From positions 4,278,001-4,342,000 of the forward strand of contig NZ_CP140255.1 of NCBI RefSeq assembly GCF_034479615.1: a stretch of DNA of 64,000 nucleotides, given 5' to 3'. The DNA is from Vreelandella neptunia. Lineage in GTDB: Bacteria; Pseudomonadota; Gammaproteobacteria; Pseudomonadales; Halomonadaceae. How positions within the stretch are numbered: position 1 is the first letter of the stretch; each line of letters starts with the position of its first letter. A program made the translations under genes and the position numbers. Shown here piece by piece: positions 26,357 to 35,245 of this stretch. The notes below the pieces were generated by a model, which was not told the DNA's origin, made no database searches, and was given only the letters and a program-made list of their open reading frames with translations.

Positions 26357-27633
26357 GCCTTAAGCGTCTCCAGCGCCTGCTCGATGAGCCCTAACCCTTC
26401 TTCCATGACGTCTGGTTCAGTGGTCAACGGCGGCAATAAGCGTAAGACGTTACGTTTGCGGCCACTGGGCATTAATAAGACACCGGCATCACGACCGGCT
26501 ACTAACAGATTGGCTAAGTGCTCCGCACCCGTGGCGTTTTCGGTGTCTTCAAAGACGATGCCGCGCATAGCGCCAATACCTGTCATAGCGCCTACCATCG
26601 GGAAACGCTCACTTGCCTTCCAGCGCCGATAAGCATTTACAATCGCCGCTTCTTGGACATTACCCCATTCACTTAGCGCCTCATCTTGCATGATATCCAT
26701 TACTGCTAATGCAGCTGCACACGCAACCGCATTACCTGAATAGGTACCTCCTAGCGCGCCTTTGGGTAAGGCATCCATTAACTCTTTACGCCCTACCAAG
26801 GCGGCAAGAGGGAGACCCGAGGCAATACTTTTTCCTAACAGAAGTAGGTCGGGCTCAATACCGAGGTGACTAAAACCAAAGCGTTTACCGGTTCTTCCGA
26901 AGCCCGATTGAATTTCGTCACAAATCAATAAAATGCCGTGCTGATCGCAGATTGCCCGCAGCGCTTTGGCAAACTGGGGGCAAAGTAAGCGAAAACCGCC
27001 TTCCCCTTGAATGGGTTCAACGACGACACAGGCTACTTCACTGGGAGCAATCTCTACGTCAAATACACGCTCTAGGGCGGCCAGCGACTGCTCAGAGGAT
27101 ATCCCACTGTCCTGGCTAGGAAACGGCACGTGATAAACCGGGCCAGGCAGCGCGCCTAAACCAGCTTTATAGGGCTTAACTTTGCCGTTCAAATTGAGTG
27201 CTGCCAGCGTGCGGCCATGAAAAGCATCGTCAAAGGCAATCACTCCTTGACGCCCCGTAACACCACGGGCCACTTTCAGGGAATTTTCGGTCGCTTCCGC
27301 TCCACTGTTTGTCAGCATGCATCCCAGCGGATAAGGCAATGGCACAAACTGGTCAAGACGCTCGACAACTGAGAGGTAGGCACGGTGAGGCACGGCATTA
27401 AACGCTGAATGCATGAGGGTATCGACTTGGGCTTTGACGGCCTCGACCACCACTGGATGGCAATGCCCCAAGTTAAGCACACCAATACCGCCAATAAAGT
27501 CGATATAGCGTTGCCCCGCCTCATCCCATACCTCTGCATTACGCCCTTTAGTGATACAGACGGGATGGAGGATGCCTAATGCACTGCTGACGTTGGGAAG
27601 GTCCATCGTCGGAAACGCTCCTGAAATAGCCAT
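26353..27633 (-). CDS. Class III aminotransferase, probably 2-aminoadipate:2-oxoglutarate
   Basis: The ATG at 27633 has AAGGAAA six bases upstream and is preferred to the one five codons earlier. The 426-residue fold-type I protein has the GabT pattern: LTNSGAEATENSLKVARG, FDDAFHGRTLAALNL, CDEIQSGFGRTGK and the PLP Lys near 266 in LLLGKSIASGLPLAALVG. By sequence alone it could be a 4-aminobutyrate aminotransferase. Its place as first gene of an operon with YdiJ and HglS points to 2-aminoadipate, as for the class III enzyme used in P. putida lysine catabolism. The operon would turn 2-aminoadipate into 2-oxoglutarate. Confidence 0.85.
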   Translation of the reverse strand: MAISGAFPTMDLPNVSSALGILHPVCITKGRNAEVWDEAGQRYIDFIGGIGVLNLGHCHPVVVEAVKAQVDTLMHSAFNAVPHRAYLSVVERLDQFVPLPYPLGCMLTNSGAEATENSLKVARGVTGRQGVIAFDDAFHGRTLAALNLNGKVKPYKAGLGALPGPVYHVPFPSQDSGISSEQSLAALERVFDVEIAPSEVACVVVEPIQGEGGFRLLCPQFAKALRAICDQHGILLICDEIQSGFGRTGKRFGFSHLGIEPDLLLLGKSIASGLPLAALVGRKELMDALPKGALGGTYSGNAVACAAALAVMDIMQDEALSEWGNVQEAAIVNAYRRWKASERFPMVGAMTGIGAMRGIVFEDTENATGAEHLANLLVAGRDAGVLLMPSGRKRNVLRLLPPLTTEPDVMEEGLGLIEQALETLKA

Positions 27634-28057
27634 GTGTTTCCTTATCAAACAGGTTCATATGGCAGATCACAAACGAAAAAAAATGCTAAATACATGCCAA
27701 GCAGGAATGCACTGAGTGTGAACACTTGATCAGAAGCAGAATCAGCAGCCGCACAGCATAGCCCAACCATTACTAGCGCATATTCCAATAGGCCAGCTAT
27801 AAAAAGAAAACGCTATGCCGGGGATGCAGATAAAAAGCATAAACCATCTCTTACATAAGGGATTTCTTAATAGCCTATGGCATGACAAAATGGAATACGT
27901 ACGCAACTTAATTTCTTTTGCCTGTCGAGCTGCATACGTGAACAATAGCCAGCTATCTTTTTCGCGACCTTTTTCACTGATCGATCCCCAGACAGTCGGA
28001 TTGCGAAAATTGCTAAGCAAAATTTTATTATAAATAATTTAATTAGCAGGAGTTAAT
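27634..28057. other. Divergent intergenic region
   Basis: These 424 AT-rich bases lie between the 2-aminoadipate operon (minus) and the TAXI-TRAP genes (plus), so both promoters should be here. Short open frames exist on both strands but show no family resemblance, and I do not call them. An AGGAG ribosome site appears at 28048-28052 for the binding-protein gene. Confidence 0.4.
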
Positions 28058-29053
28058 ATGAAAAATATCCCCTCAAAAGTGCTGTGCAGCGTAGGCGCTA
28101 CTCTTCTGTTGGCGGGCTGTGGTGGCGAGAGCAAACCTAATATCGCTATTGGCCCTCCTGCCAGCACCACTCAAAGCGTTTCTCAACTACTTTTTGATGC
28201 CTATGGTATTGGTAGCGACAAGTACAATACCTATCAAGAGGGGTTTGGTGCTGCACTCGATGGCGTACAAGATGGCAACATTGATATTTCTATCGGCATT
28301 CTTGGTTTGCCTTCTGGCAGCATCGAGAACTTACAAGCCTCGAGTGGCGATGCACGTCTGATCAGCTTAAGCGATGATGCTATTGACTATATTGAAGAGA
28401 ATAGTGCCTATCAGCGCTTTACAATTCCTGCTAATAGTTATGCCTTTCAAAATGAAGATGTAAATACTATTACGGCTTATGCCATTTTAGTAGGCAACAC
28501 GAATACGATTGATGAAGACCTAGGTTATGAACTAGCGCGCTTAATGCATGAGCATGCTGAAGAAAACACACATTCTCAATCTGCGTTTATCACCCTTGAA
28601 AATGCACTGAATGGCTCAGAAGGTCTGCCCATTCATCCCGGTGCTAAAAAATATTACGAAGAACAAGGCCTCACCGTAGATAACCCGGTCGCTGAGCTTG
28701 GCGAAACTAAAGCCAAAGAAGAATTTATTCTAGGCACCGGTAGCCAAGGTGGCACTTACTACCCTCTGGGCGGTGAGATGGCCACTATTTGGAACCGCTA
28801 CCTGGAAAACCAAAACTTCACCAATATTGAAACAGGCGCCTCAATCGAGAACTTAGTGAGTATCCGTGATAACAATATGGATCTTGGGATGACTGTGCAC
28901 GCACCTGCGCAAGATGCCATTGCGGGGAGAGGTGAGTTCGAAAGCGGTACTATTGATAATGTCGCCTTTATCGGACACATCTATCCTGAAGTCATTCAGA
29001 TTATCACCCGTGAACGCTCCAACATTGACAGTCTAAGTGATCTAACCGATTGA
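28058..29053 (+). CDS. TAXI-type TRAP binding lipoprotein with circularly permuted domain order
   Basis: The 331-residue protein has a lipoprotein signal (LLLAGCGG, lipobox Cys near 21). What follows directly is the second half of a usual TAXI protein: NIAIGPPASTTQSVSQLL, then GLPSGSIENLQ, YQRFTIPANSY, and ending PIHPGAKKYYEEQGL. After a short linker comes what is normally the mature N-terminus: EEFILGTGSQGGTYYPLGGEMATIW, then DLGMTVHAPAQDAI and a stop just after SNIDSLSDLTD. In ordinary members SLxDL-GK joins straight to VAIGPP, so the break falls exactly at that joint. Both halves are complete, so the protein may fold as a circular permutant. It should bind a carboxylate substrate for the fused permease next to it. 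Confidence 0.85.
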   Translation: MKNIPSKVLCSVGATLLLAGCGGESKPNIAIGPPASTTQSVSQLLFDAYGIGSDKYNTYQEGFGAALDGVQDGNIDISIGILGLPSGSIENLQASSGDARLISLSDDAIDYIEENSAYQRFTIPANSYAFQNEDVNTITAYAILVGNTNTIDEDLGYELARLMHEHAEENTHSQSAFITLENALNGSEGLPIHPGAKKYYEEQGLTVDNPVAELGETKAKEEFILGTGSQGGTYYPLGGEMATIWNRYLENQNFTNIETGASIENLVSIRDNNMDLGMTVHAPAQDAIAGRGEFESGTIDNVAFIGHIYPEVIQIITRERSNIDSLSDLTD

Positions 29054-29064
29054 TGTTCCCTTTT

Positions 29065-29087
29065 CGCCGCTGGCTAAGCCAGCGGCG
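29065..29087. other. Intercistronic 10-bp hairpin
   Basis: CGCCGCTGGC pairs perfectly with GCCAGCGGCG around TAA. There is no T-tract on either side. It lies between the binding-protein and permease genes, where it would stabilise the upstream message or reduce read-through. Confidence 0.65.
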
Positions 29088-29218
29088 TTATATGTATGAG
29101 GTTTAATCGTGGATAAAAAAAAACTCCTGACGAAGCGGCGCTTTTAGAAAAGTATGATCGTGAGTCACAAGTACGTTCGGCACTACAGCTAGGCAAGTGG
29201 GGATGGCTGATCACCTTA

Positions 29219-31066
29219 ATGGGTGTATCACTGACATGCTTTCATCTCTACACCGCATATTTTGGTACGCTACCTTCACAGCAGCAAGGCGCTGTCCACT
29301 TGGGCATTGCTTTGGGGATGATCTTTATCCTATTCCCTGCAACCCGCGGCGCAGGCCGTCGCAATGAAGTGCCGTGGTACGATGTACTACTCGCCTTCGC
29401 AGCAACTTTTGCCGCCTATTATAAAATCCTATTTTATGAAGAAGTACTACGTGCAAGGGTCACGGGCTATTCAGCCTTTGATCTAACGATTGCGGCACTC
29501 GGCGTGCTGTTTGTACTCGAAGCGACTCGCCGTACCGTTGGTATGCCAATCGTTGTCATGGCCACACTGGCAATTCTATATGCGCTGTTTGGCAATCTAA
29601 TCCCAAGCCCTTTGCTTTCCCATCCTGGCTTCTCTCTTGAGCAGGTGTCTCCATACTTATGGTTCAGGGAAAGCGGCGTTTTCGGTACGCCTCTACAAAT
29701 ATCGGCGCGCTTTATCTTCTTGTTTTTATTTTTCGGCGTTGTCCTGATGCATACCGGAGTAGGTCGATTCTTTAATGACTTAGCCTTTGCATTAACCGGG
29801 CGATTTACCGGTGGTGCCGGCAAAGCCGCTGTCATAGCAAGTTCGCTGCAGGGCATGATTTCGGGGAGCTCTATCGGCAACACTGTAGCCTCTGGCTCTT
29901 TCACTATACCCATGATGAAAAATGCACGCTTTAAGCCCGAGGTAGCGGGAGCAGTCGAAGCGTCAGCCTCTACTGGTGGTCAGATTATGCCCCCTTTGAT
30001 GGGCGCGGCTGCCTTTATCATGGTGGAGTATGTAGGTGTTTCTTATCGCGAAATCATGTTCTCAGCGCTGATTCCCGCCATTCTCTATTTTGCTAGCATT
30101 TTTATCGGCGTGCATTTCGAAGCTAAACGTCATCGCATTCTAGGCCTGCCTAAAGATCAGCTGCCCAGCAAACGTAAGCTCATGCTGTCAAAAGGCTACA
30201 TGCTGCTGCCTTTGCTCGTCATTATTACGACCATTAGCGTTGGCTTTACCGCTCAACGAGCAGCGCTACTGGGGATAGCATGTGCTTTTGCCGTCAGTTT
30301 GGCGCGTAAAGAAACACGTCCCTCATTAAAAGATATATTGGTGATTTTTGAAAAAGGAGCGCGCGTGGCACTACCAGTGATCGCTGCAGTCGCTTGCGCG
30401 GGTATTATTGCCGGCGTGGTAGGCATGACAGGAATGGGGTCAAAATTTGCCGCCGGCATTATTAGTTTGGCTGATGGCGTTTTGATACTTGCGCTGTTAT
30501 TCACGATGATCGCCTGTATTGTTCTAGGCATGGGATTACCCACAACGGCAAACTATGTGGTCACCGCTACGATTGCCGCACCGGCGCTTATTAATGAGTT
30601 TGGCCTCCCGCCAATGGCGGTGCATTTGTTTGTCTTTTATTTCGGCATTATTGCCGATATTACGCCCCCCGTTTGTTTGGCCGCGTTCGCTGGCGCCGGC
30701 ATTGCGCGAGCCAACCCAATGAAGACGGGCTTTACGGCGGTTAAATTGGCCATTGGTGCGTTCATTATTCCTTACGCCTTCATTTATAACCCCATGCTGG
30801 TATTGGTTGAACCTACGCCGCTAGGGCTTTTAAGCGCATTGTTCTTTTCACTTGTAGGGATCATGGGCGTTAGCAGCGCGCTACTAGGTTACTTTATACG
30901 CGATTCCTTCTTCTTGGAGCGTCTGGTACTGTTAGTTGCAGGGCTTGCCATGGTGGTTCCTGAGTTGCTAACCAGCGGCTTAGGCCTACTTGCCATGGTG
31001 ACGGTAGGCTGGCTTCAATCGCGCCGCCCTGACAAATATCAGGAAGCCGCGTCGCTCGCCCAATGA
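29219..31066 (+). CDS. TRAP transporter fused DctQM-type permease (TAXI system), start region frame-disrupted
   Basis: The protein has many membrane helices and the DctM pattern of TAXI systems: SSLQGMISGSSIGNTVASGSFTIPMM, EASASTGGQIMPPLMGAAAFIM and LGMGLPTTANYVVTATIAAPAL. The coding signal extends upstream of this ATG in the same frame to about 29124 (TPDEAALLEKYDRESQVRSAL and on), but no start codon exists there. A GTG with a GAGG site lies at 29109 and is out of frame by an A9 run (29115-29123). A one-base gain or two-base loss in the run would join them. The natural product is therefore probably about 650 residues, made by slippage, or the run is miscounted. The stop overlaps the LysR start. 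Confidence 0.85.
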   Translation: MGVSLTCFHLYTAYFGTLPSQQQGAVHLGIALGMIFILFPATRGAGRRNEVPWYDVLLAFAATFAAYYKILFYEEVLRARVTGYSAFDLTIAALGVLFVLEATRRTVGMPIVVMATLAILYALFGNLIPSPLLSHPGFSLEQVSPYLWFRESGVFGTPLQISARFIFLFLFFGVVLMHTGVGRFFNDLAFALTGRFTGGAGKAAVIASSLQGMISGSSIGNTVASGSFTIPMMKNARFKPEVAGAVEASASTGGQIMPPLMGAAAFIMVEYVGVSYREIMFSALIPAILYFASIFIGVHFEAKRHRILGLPKDQLPSKRKLMLSKGYMLLPLLVIITTISVGFTAQRAALLGIACAFAVSLARKETRPSLKDILVIFEKGARVALPVIAAVACAGIIAGVVGMTGMGSKFAAGIISLADGVLILALLFTMIACIVLGMGLPTTANYVVTATIAAPALINEFGLPPMAVHLFVFYFGIIADITPPVCLAAFAGAGIARANPMKTGFTAVKLAIGAFIIPYAFIYNPMLVLVEPTPLGLLSALFFSLVGIMGVSSALLGYFIRDSFFLERLVLLVAGLAMVVPELLTSGLGLLAMVTVGWLQSRRPDKYQEAASLAQ

Positions 31067-32028
31067 GCCATTATAAAAGCCTAGCTTCCCCCCGGTGTTT
31101 AGTCACCGGGGCGGCTTTCAGGTCATCAGGAGCGCCTGGTTTGGCATCACGCAATCTTCCTTCTACGGCGGCTATGCAGTGCTTTGAAGCGGCCGCACGC
31201 CATATGAGTTTCACTCGGGCCGCAGACGAGCTAAACCTCACGCAAAGTGCTGTCAGCAAACAAGTCGCGCAGCTCGAAACCACCTTGCAACACAAGCTAT
31301 TTCGTCGCGTGCGACGCAGCCTACTGCTAACCCCTGAAGGTGCCATTTTTTTAAGTGACGTACGTAAAGTGCTCACTCAAATTGAGATGTCGACACAAGC
31401 GATAATGACCTACAGCGGTAATAGCGAGGTTCTTAAAATCGCGACGTTACCGAGCTTCGGTAGCCGTTGGTTGGCAAATAAATTGCCAGCGTTTCTAGCG
31501 GACAATCCAGGCATTAGCTTGGAGTTTCATGACCGAGTGAAAGATTTCGATCTTGAACAACAAGATATCGATATTGCTCTGTTTTATGGGCATGGCAGTT
31601 GGCCAAGCCTTGCTTGTCATAAGCTTATTGATGAGGACATGGTCGCGGTTGCTTCTCCAGAATTACTGGCTCAGCACCCCATCCATTCAGTGGATGACTT
31701 AACACAACTACCGCTGCTTCACCTCTCGACACGCCCTGACGCGTGGCACCATTGGTTTGCAAACCAAGAGATCATCACTGACCGTAGCTATCATGGCACT
31801 CGCTTCGAGACTTTTCCTATGCTGGTACGAACGGCAATGGCAGGCGGCGGGGTTGCACTGGTACCTCACTTTACCGTCGATGAAGAGTTGGAAGGCGGCC
31901 GACTGACCGTCGCTTGGCCATATCGGTTGCTCAGTGAGAGTGCTTATTATCTTGTTTACCCTGAACACTTAGGGGAACTCGCCAAAGTACGACGCTTTGT
32001 AGAGCATGTTACCCAGCTTAGTGATTGA
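31063..32028 (+). CDS. LysR family transcriptional regulator (GcvA-like)
   Basis: The N-terminal winged helix-turn-helix is clear (AMQCFEAAARHMSFTRAADELNLTQSAVSKQVAQLE, LFRRVRRSLLLTPEG). A periplasmic-binding-like effector domain follows (KIATLPSFGSRWLANKLPAFL and on) with GcvA-type features. The annotated ATG at 31063 gives about 35 extra residues before the usual start of the fold; it overlaps the permease stop (ATGA), so it may be real through coupling. It probably regulates the TRAP genes, the divergent 2-aminoadipate operon, or both. Confidence 0.87.
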   Translation: MSHYKSLASPRCLVTGAAFRSSGAPGLASRNLPSTAAMQCFEAAARHMSFTRAADELNLTQSAVSKQVAQLETTLQHKLFRRVRRSLLLTPEGAIFLSDVRKVLTQIEMSTQAIMTYSGNSEVLKIATLPSFGSRWLANKLPAFLADNPGISLEFHDRVKDFDLEQQDIDIALFYGHGSWPSLACHKLIDEDMVAVASPELLAQHPIHSVDDLTQLPLLHLSTRPDAWHHWFANQEIITDRSYHGTRFETFPMLVRTAMAGGGVALVPHFTVDEELEGGRLTVAWPYRLLSESAYYLVYPEHLGELAKVRRFVEHVTQLSD

Positions 32029-32197
32029 TACTGGTACAAATGCTACGCACTGCTATATTATAGCTAAACAACTAGATATTGCTTTGTGCCAACAATTACC
32101 TCATTTAATCTCTATTAAAAGATTAGTGCTATTTATATGCTTATATATTCATACGTTTGATATTTTATAGCGGCATTAATAAGTGTCTACTCAAAAT

Positions 32198-32280
32198 CCT
32201 GAATTCATAGAATAACTACAGCACTTTGGATCATACGGTAGAGGCAGGAGGGCCAGCAGCGGTACCCTCTCTGACTTACC
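32198..32280 (+). mobile_element. Left-end remnant of an IS30-type element
   Basis: About 83 bases match the left end of the IS30-type element at 34144 closely, beginning CCTGAATTCATAGAATAAC and running through TTTGGATCA and GGTACCCTCTC. The similarity stops before the transposase gene. The rest of this copy is gone and other IS debris follows. Confidence 0.75.
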
Positions 32281-32377
32281 AATGGGATGGAGTCCGTCCC
32301 ACCCTACATCAGCGTTGCTGCTCCATAATAGATAGAGTGAGAGGGCTACGGCCTTGCCTATCGCTTAGGAGCACATC

Positions 32378-32508
32378 CCATAACCATTTCCCGAGTCGGT
32401 GTTGATATTGCTAAGTCTGTCTTCCATGTCCACGGTGTCGACCGTCATGATCAGGTGCAGTGGCGAGGCAAGTACGCCCGTGACAAGTGGCTGGACGCGA
32501 TCGCCATT
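32378..32508 (+). pseudogene. N-terminal fragment of an IS110-type transposase
   Basis: The translation ITISRVGVDIAKSVFHVHGVD continues RHDQVQWRGKYARDKWLDAIA, the opening of the DEDD domain of IS110 transposases with the first catalytic Asp. It lacks a normal ATG (ATA is in place) and ends within the domain near 32508. The 80 or so bases upstream (32290-32377) may be the remains of the non-coding end that encodes the guide RNA in intact IS110 elements, but I cannot fold it with confidence. Confidence 0.75.
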
Positions 32509-32565
32509 GGTGTGAGCTGTGTCGTTTGTACTCAAAAGCACGAAGGTTAGTAAGAGCATCCAGCA

Positions 32566-32724
32566 TTATCGGATAAGGAAAAGCACCAGCAGTACGATAG
32601 CCCACATGCCAATAATGACGTTGACCATGGTGTTGCCTTTCTCGCCTTCGTTATCAACCCCCTTGGTGATAAGTACCGCTGTCACAATGATAACGACACC
32701 TATGATCCAGAACTTCGCATGCAT
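32566..32724 (-). CDS. Small two-helix membrane protein
   Basis: An ATG at 32724 opens a 52-residue frame: MHAKFWIIGVVIIVTAVLIT forms one helix, a charged loop KGVDNEGEKGN follows, and NVIIGMWAIVLLVLFLIR forms the second. The helix-charged loop-helix pattern and the stop right after make a real gene likely. I do not recognise the family. The opposite strand carries a longer frame with poor composition, which I regard as a shadow. Confidence 0.5.
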   Translation of the reverse strand: MHAKFWIIGVVIIVTAVLITKGVDNEGEKGNTMVNVIIGMWAIVLLVLFLIR

Positions 32725-32947
32725 AGCCTTAACCTATTTTATGACGACATGAGCACCGAGCATTGATTAGGCTCCCGCTGGTAGCAAACTGTCAAAACGC
32801 ACGAGAGAACAATAGGGATAAGGTGGTGCGATTCGGCCTAACGCGCGGCATGCTATCCAAGGCATATTATGAAAAGCACATGAGCTGGATAACGAATGGG
32901 CAAAGCTAGCCATATACGCCAGAGAAAACGGAAAAAGGAGTAACTTA

Positions 32948-33505
32948 GTGGATAGGAAAGAGGCATACCTAGCGTTTCATACTGCCAATAAAAGCAGTGG
33001 CTTGCACGAGCATTTGCGCAACAAAACTAAGTTTAATGCACGAATTTATCTTGCTCTATTTCTAGTGGTAATTGCGGGGTTTATGCCCTATCTACATTTC
33101 GAGGCATTTTTATACTTTGATCACCTGCAAGCAGAAGGTGCTGGAGAGTGGATTAAACGCTCTGGATCTATTGTTATCGTGTTGGCGATTGCTGCCGAGT
33201 TCTCTGCAATAGACGCTAAAGACATAGCTGGCCTTGGTGGGCACACCGGATTCGGGCCTTACGGACCGGCACTGATTAAGTATGAATCAAGGCATACAGT
33301 TAGCTTGACCACTATTGGCGTTATTGTTCAGGTACTGATGGGCACACTGATCACGTCTCATGGGGATATAATTTTCAATGCTATGCCGATCCAAGTTTGG
33401 ATGGCTCCAGCTATAGCTGCTATTGCGGCTTGTTTGGCAGTGACATTCTCAATGCATAGGATGCGGCCAATCAGTTATAACAAGTTAGCCATTGATCAAG
33501 AATAA
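32948..33505 (+). CDS. Hypothetical four-helix membrane protein
   Basis: A GTG start at 32948 has AGGAG nine bases upstream and gives 185 residues. Hydrophobic segments lie near 34-50 (IYLALFLVVIAGFMPYL), 72-88 (GSIVIVLAIAAEF), 118-136 (LTTIGVIVQVLMGTLI) and 148-166. The stretch DIAGLGGHTGFGPYGPALIKYESRHT between helices two and three is well structured but unfamiliar. It is followed 66 bases on by another small membrane-protein gene, and the two may be co-expressed. Function unknown. Confidence 0.65.
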   Translation: MDRKEAYLAFHTANKSSGLHEHLRNKTKFNARIYLALFLVVIAGFMPYLHFEAFLYFDHLQAEGAGEWIKRSGSIVIVLAIAAEFSAIDAKDIAGLGGHTGFGPYGPALIKYESRHTVSLTTIGVIVQVLMGTLITSHGDIIFNAMPIQVWMAPAIAAIAACLAVTFSMHRMRPISYNKLAIDQE

Positions 33506-33571
33506 GTCTTATAAATCCATTATAATTCAACGCCTTAATCTTAACGGGCGTTCTCATATGAGGCCCCGCGA

Positions 33572-34081
33572 ATGCCGCCGTTGCTGACAGAGTATCTAAG
33601 CCAACCATTACAAATTGTTGTTGAAGCGCCACCGACCGATTGGAACGCAGTGCTTGCTGGAGGCTTGTTTACTCTAATCGGCGCCGGAATAGGTGCTGGT
33701 CTCGGCGCCTATTTTAGCTACATGGCTGCTACAAGGGCGCAAAAGAAAGCTGCACTTGAAGAGAAAAGAGAGCTAGCTTTATTTATTTGTGAAGAATGCA
33801 AGCACTACGCTGCGGTAATTAAAAGAAAAGAACACGAAAATTACGTTATCCAAAGAACTCAACCAAATAAGCCTCTTCCTAATAATCTTAGAAGAGATCA
33901 GGAAGAAGCTCTTAGTAAGGGTCGTGAGCTGTCCCTGTTATTGCATCATCACTTTCCGCAGGTTCCTAATGGTCTGCAAAATCATCTTGATGAATGGGGA
34001 AAAAGTGCTGGCAACAATTTAGTAATCGAAGAACTGATACCAGAGATCGAAGCTATCATTCAACGCCTTATCAAATTATAG
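33572..34081 (+). CDS. Hypothetical membrane-anchored protein
   Basis: The 169-residue protein has one hydrophobic segment (about 27-52, GGLFTLIGAGIGAGLGAYFSYMAA). A long charged, largely helical domain follows, with a Cys pair (ICEECKHYAAVI) and a His cluster (LLHHHFPQVP). The glycine-rich helix followed by a lysine/glutamate-rich coil is typical of anchored cytoplasmic coiled-coil proteins. I do not recognise a family. Composition is AT-richer than the catabolic operons. Confidence 0.6.
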   Translation: MPPLLTEYLSQPLQIVVEAPPTDWNAVLAGGLFTLIGAGIGAGLGAYFSYMAATRAQKKAALEEKRELALFICEECKHYAAVIKRKEHENYVIQRTQPNKPLPNNLRRDQEEALSKGRELSLLLHHHFPQVPNGLQNHLDEWGKSAGNNLVIEELIPEIEAIIQRLIKL

Positions 34082-34143
34082 CCCTGCTACTTGGCAAGTC
34101 CTTTCACTTTCTACTGCTGTGAACGACAGCCCTACTCACTCAA

Positions 34144-35245
34144 CCTGGATTCATAGAATAACCGCAGCACTTTGGATCACACAGTAGAGGAAGGAGGGAC
34201 AGCGCCGGTACCCTCTCGACTTTACCGACCAAAGTGAAGCAGAGCATGGGATACCGACAACTGACCCAGGCCCAACGATACCAAATTTTTGCTTATCTTG
34301 AGACTGGCATCAGCCAGCGACAAATAGCCAAGGCTATCGGGGTTCACAGCAGTACCATTAGCCGGGAGATAAAGCGCAATGGGCTTAAGACTGGCTATGC
34401 GACTGAACAGGCGCAATCGAGAAGTGATCAGCGCCGACGCACCGCCTGGAAAGTGACGAAGCGCCTGCCAAGCCTGATTTGATGGGTCACTGATCAACTG
34501 ATGGACGAATGGAGCCCCCAGCAAATTAGTGGCTTCATGGCGAATGCCAACGGCGTTTGCGTCAGCCATCAGTGGATCTATGCGCTAATCTGGGACGACA
34601 AGAAACGCGGCGGCGAATTATGGAGGCGACTCCGGCTACCACGCCAGCGGCGCTATCAGCGCCGATTGGCCAAGCATGCGGGATTGGGCAAAATTCCACA
34701 CCGGGTAGGCATTGAATAGCGTCCCGCTGAAGCGGAAGAAAGGCGCCATATCGGCCATTGGGAGGGCGATACGGTGCTCAAAGGCCACAAAGAATCTGGC
34801 TTGGTGACCCTGGCCGAGAGACGCAGCGGTTACCTCTTGGCAGCGCGCCTGTCGAGGATCACGGCCACTGGAACGGCTAAAGCGATGACCCGTTTATTAA
34901 AACCACGCCGAGGCGCAGTGCAGACCATCACCTTGGATAACGGGTCGGAATTCGCCGAGCACCGACAGGTTGCCAAGGCTGTCTCGGCCAAGACCTATTT
35001 TTGCGACCCGTACCGCTCATGCCAGCGTGGCACTAATGAAAACACCAACGGCCTGATTCGCCAATATTTCCCGAAAGGGACGGACTTCCGAAAGGTGAGC
35101 GACTCAGAACTGAGGAGAGTCGTTGCCAAGTTGAACAACCGCCCCAGAAAACGTTTGGGGTATCGGACACCGGCACAAGTGTTCCTGGGAGAGTATTCAG
35201 GGGCGCTAAAAACCGCAGGTGCTGCACTTATTAGTTGAATTCAGG
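34144..35245 (+). mobile_element. IS30 family insertion sequence, decayed
   Basis: Imperfect terminal inverted repeats of about 26 bases (left CCTGGATTCATAGAATAAC, right ending TTATTAGTTGAATTCAGG) enclose 1.1 kb with a transposase frame broken by two stops. A second copy of the left end stands at 32198. Confidence 0.8.
34234..35238 (+). pseudogene. IS30-type transposase with two in-frame stops
   Basis: One frame runs through the whole gene but is cut by TGA at 34480-34482 and TAG at 34717-34719. The first part has the IS30 helix-turn-helix (RQIAKAIGVHSSTISREIKRNG). The last part has the DDE core: GHWEGDTVL, TLDNGSEFAEH and the RGTNENTNGLIRQYFPKGTDF motif with its Glu. Everything else looks intact, so inactivation is recent. 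Confidence 0.85.

Noticed and set aside
27742-28020. 92-codon frame in the divergent region before the TAXI gene
   Set aside because: Composition is poor, there is no ribosome site, and it occupies a region that must hold two promoters.
29109-29150. Short GTG-started peptide as a leader peptide before the TRAP permease
   Set aside because: It would end after only 12 codons at a TAG, and the following in-frame coding signal of the permease explains the region better as a frame-disrupted start.
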